A stretch of 64,000 bases of DNA from positions 27,611,587 to 27,675,586 of the forward strand of contig OX328107.1 of the NCBI GenBank assembly GCA_946811185.2, given 5' to 3'. Each line of letters begins with the position of its first letter. Within the stretch, counting starts at the first letter, position 1. The DNA is from Hippopus hippopus (taxonomy: Eukaryota > Mollusca > Bivalvia > Cardiida > Cardiidae). Below, one piece after another: positions 62,970 to 64,000 of this stretch. The translations under genes and the position numbers were made by a program. The notes beneath the pieces were generated by a model, which ran no database searches, was not told the DNA's origin, and saw only the letters and a program-made list of their open reading frames with translations.

Positions 62970-63039
62970 AGTGGAGAATTGTTAACAATTTCAATTTTAA
63001 AACCAAAATTACTCCCGCTATCTGGAGCTCTGTATCGTG

Positions 63040-63870
63040 TTTTGTGCAAAGCCGAAGGAAATAAACCCAATTAAACTCAATTTTTCTCAGACAAATGAGT
63101 TTTTCGGTAGCACTCAGATATGTAATTGGAAATGGCATGTTTAAATACACTGGGTGAGGCCATCGATCGTGAAAATATTAATTCTTGATTGAAAATAGCT
63201 TCACTCGCCCATATCTTTCTATTGGCGCAATGATATATACAAAATTTGTCTACTGATCACTTGGTCCTGGGCTTTTTCGTTCCAAAACCAGTTCGTCCCA
63301 TGGCTTGTTCGTCCCATGATTATGCGCTACTCCATTTGATTGGGCATGAATATTTATATATTGAAATAATTGATTTTAATGTTGGGAATTAAATGTTAAA
63401 GATGCCCGTCTACAGCCAGTGAGCAAAAACGCTGTTAAATTTCAAACAATTTAGAATGGTACAGAAATCAGTAAACATGGATAGATTACTGACATATATG
63501 TTGTAATTGAAAAAAAGAAACACGGAGATTTGTATTAGAAACCGAACATTGGTCAGAAGAAAACTGGCTGACGATCGAAGCTGTAAACAATGGCTGTGCG
63601 TCACGGAAATTTATCGTTGGTTTCCGTCTAGAGTCATATACGGTGTAATTTGCATATAGGCCGCGACCTTCGTCTGAAAATTGAGGCTGCAACAGAGAAG
63701 CCTCCATTTTCCATTGTTTACCTCATAATACGAAGGGCGAAGGTCAAATATAGTCATGTGACAGAATGCATGATCATCATACGAATCTACCCGAGTGTAT
63801 AACGGATATATTGGAAATCTTCGATTCAAAAACCGGAAACAACGAGTCTGTTTACATGGAAGGCCGCAAC
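63040..63870. other. Gene-free stretch, nothing recognised
   Basis: No exon or repeat family recognised. Small minus-strand open frames near 63410-63900 lack support. Confidence 0.35.
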
Positions 63871-63871
63871 T

Positions 63872-64000
63872 CAGCGAAATGCATTTTCTATCGACCGTCA
63901 TCTAAGCAACCTTGCAACCGTCAGGCGCAATATTTGGCATGAAGATATAAGAATGACTATAGTTTGATAAAGTAAAGACAAAATGAGTTAAAACTGGCTG
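63872..64000 (+). repeat. Dispersed repeat shared with 13.4 kb, cut by window end
   Basis: 'gcgaaatgcattttctatcg', 'gcaaccttgcaaccgtcagg' and 'ggcatgaagatataaga' match 13385-13528 in order and strand. Confidence 0.7.

Overview
The window looks like animal nuclear DNA, most likely from a bivalve mollusc and perhaps a heterodont clam. Genes are split by GT-AG introns, and coding exons make up only about 7% of the sequence. The rest is AT-rich DNA crowded with short palindromic transposons, tRNA-derived SINEs and tandem arrays of a kind I associate with bivalve genomes. The species call is inference from that repeat style and was not searched.

I can support five genes, all on the + strand. (1) 10.5-11.6 kb: an intronless-coding class A GPCR with an NRY motif, resembling the Tre1/moody/GPR84/melatonin-receptor group. 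(2) 18.7-35.1 kb: a six-exon bHLH transcription factor (437 aa), nearest in my reading to TCFL5/SOHLH. Its last coding exon has only nine codons and lies beyond a 9.2 kb repeat-filled intron. (3) 38.5-43.7 kb: a five-exon single-pass membrane protein (398 aa) with a signal peptide, a C-type lectin domain, a Ser/Thr-rich stalk, a transmembrane helix and a short tail. (4) 48.0-51.0 kb: a two-exon secreted protein (171 aa) with a signal peptide, two Lys-Arg sites, a Cys pair and a terminal Gly. It looks like a neuropeptide precursor and I could not place it in a family. (5) 54.6-54.8 kb: the first coding exon of serine racemase, ending just after the PLP-lysine motif; the remaining exons are not recognisable in the window. 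In each of the three spliced genes the exon phases sum to a whole number of codons. The genes have no obvious shared pathway beyond possible signalling roles.

Repeats dominate the rest. Family A is a ~229 bp MITE with TTAA-CCCTTT-type ends (piggyBac-like) and a central hairpin. About 40 whole or partial copies lie between 0 and 53 kb and none was seen after 53.1 kb. Family B is a second TTAA-ended MITE around a TGCAGTCTGATCTTGATCTA hairpin. Families C1 and C2 are palindromes around a GCGCAGGCTGA core. Family D is a palindrome with TATTCACCAACCATTCTTAA ends. Three copies of an element with 145-bp internal repeats lie at 12.3, 19.6 and 41.3 kb. Two arrays of 162-bp units lie at 31.6-34.4 and 57.4-59.6 kb. 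A Ty3/Gypsy relic at 27-31 kb is split by a threefold ~540-bp duplication. A dead mariner (DD34D) copy of 1,326 bp with TA target sites lies at 60.7-62.0 kb. Several nested insertions give relative ages, for example a SINE inside a MITE at 24.5-25.0 kb.

The layout is: 0-10 kb MITEs and microsatellites; 10.5-11.6 kb GPCR; 12-18.6 kb repeats, including a possible TIR element ending just upstream of the bHLH gene; 18.7-35.1 kb bHLH gene; 38.5-43.7 kb lectin-like receptor; 48-51 kb secreted precursor; 54.6 kb serine racemase first exon; 55-64 kb arrays, mariner and hairpins, probably intronic to serine racemase.
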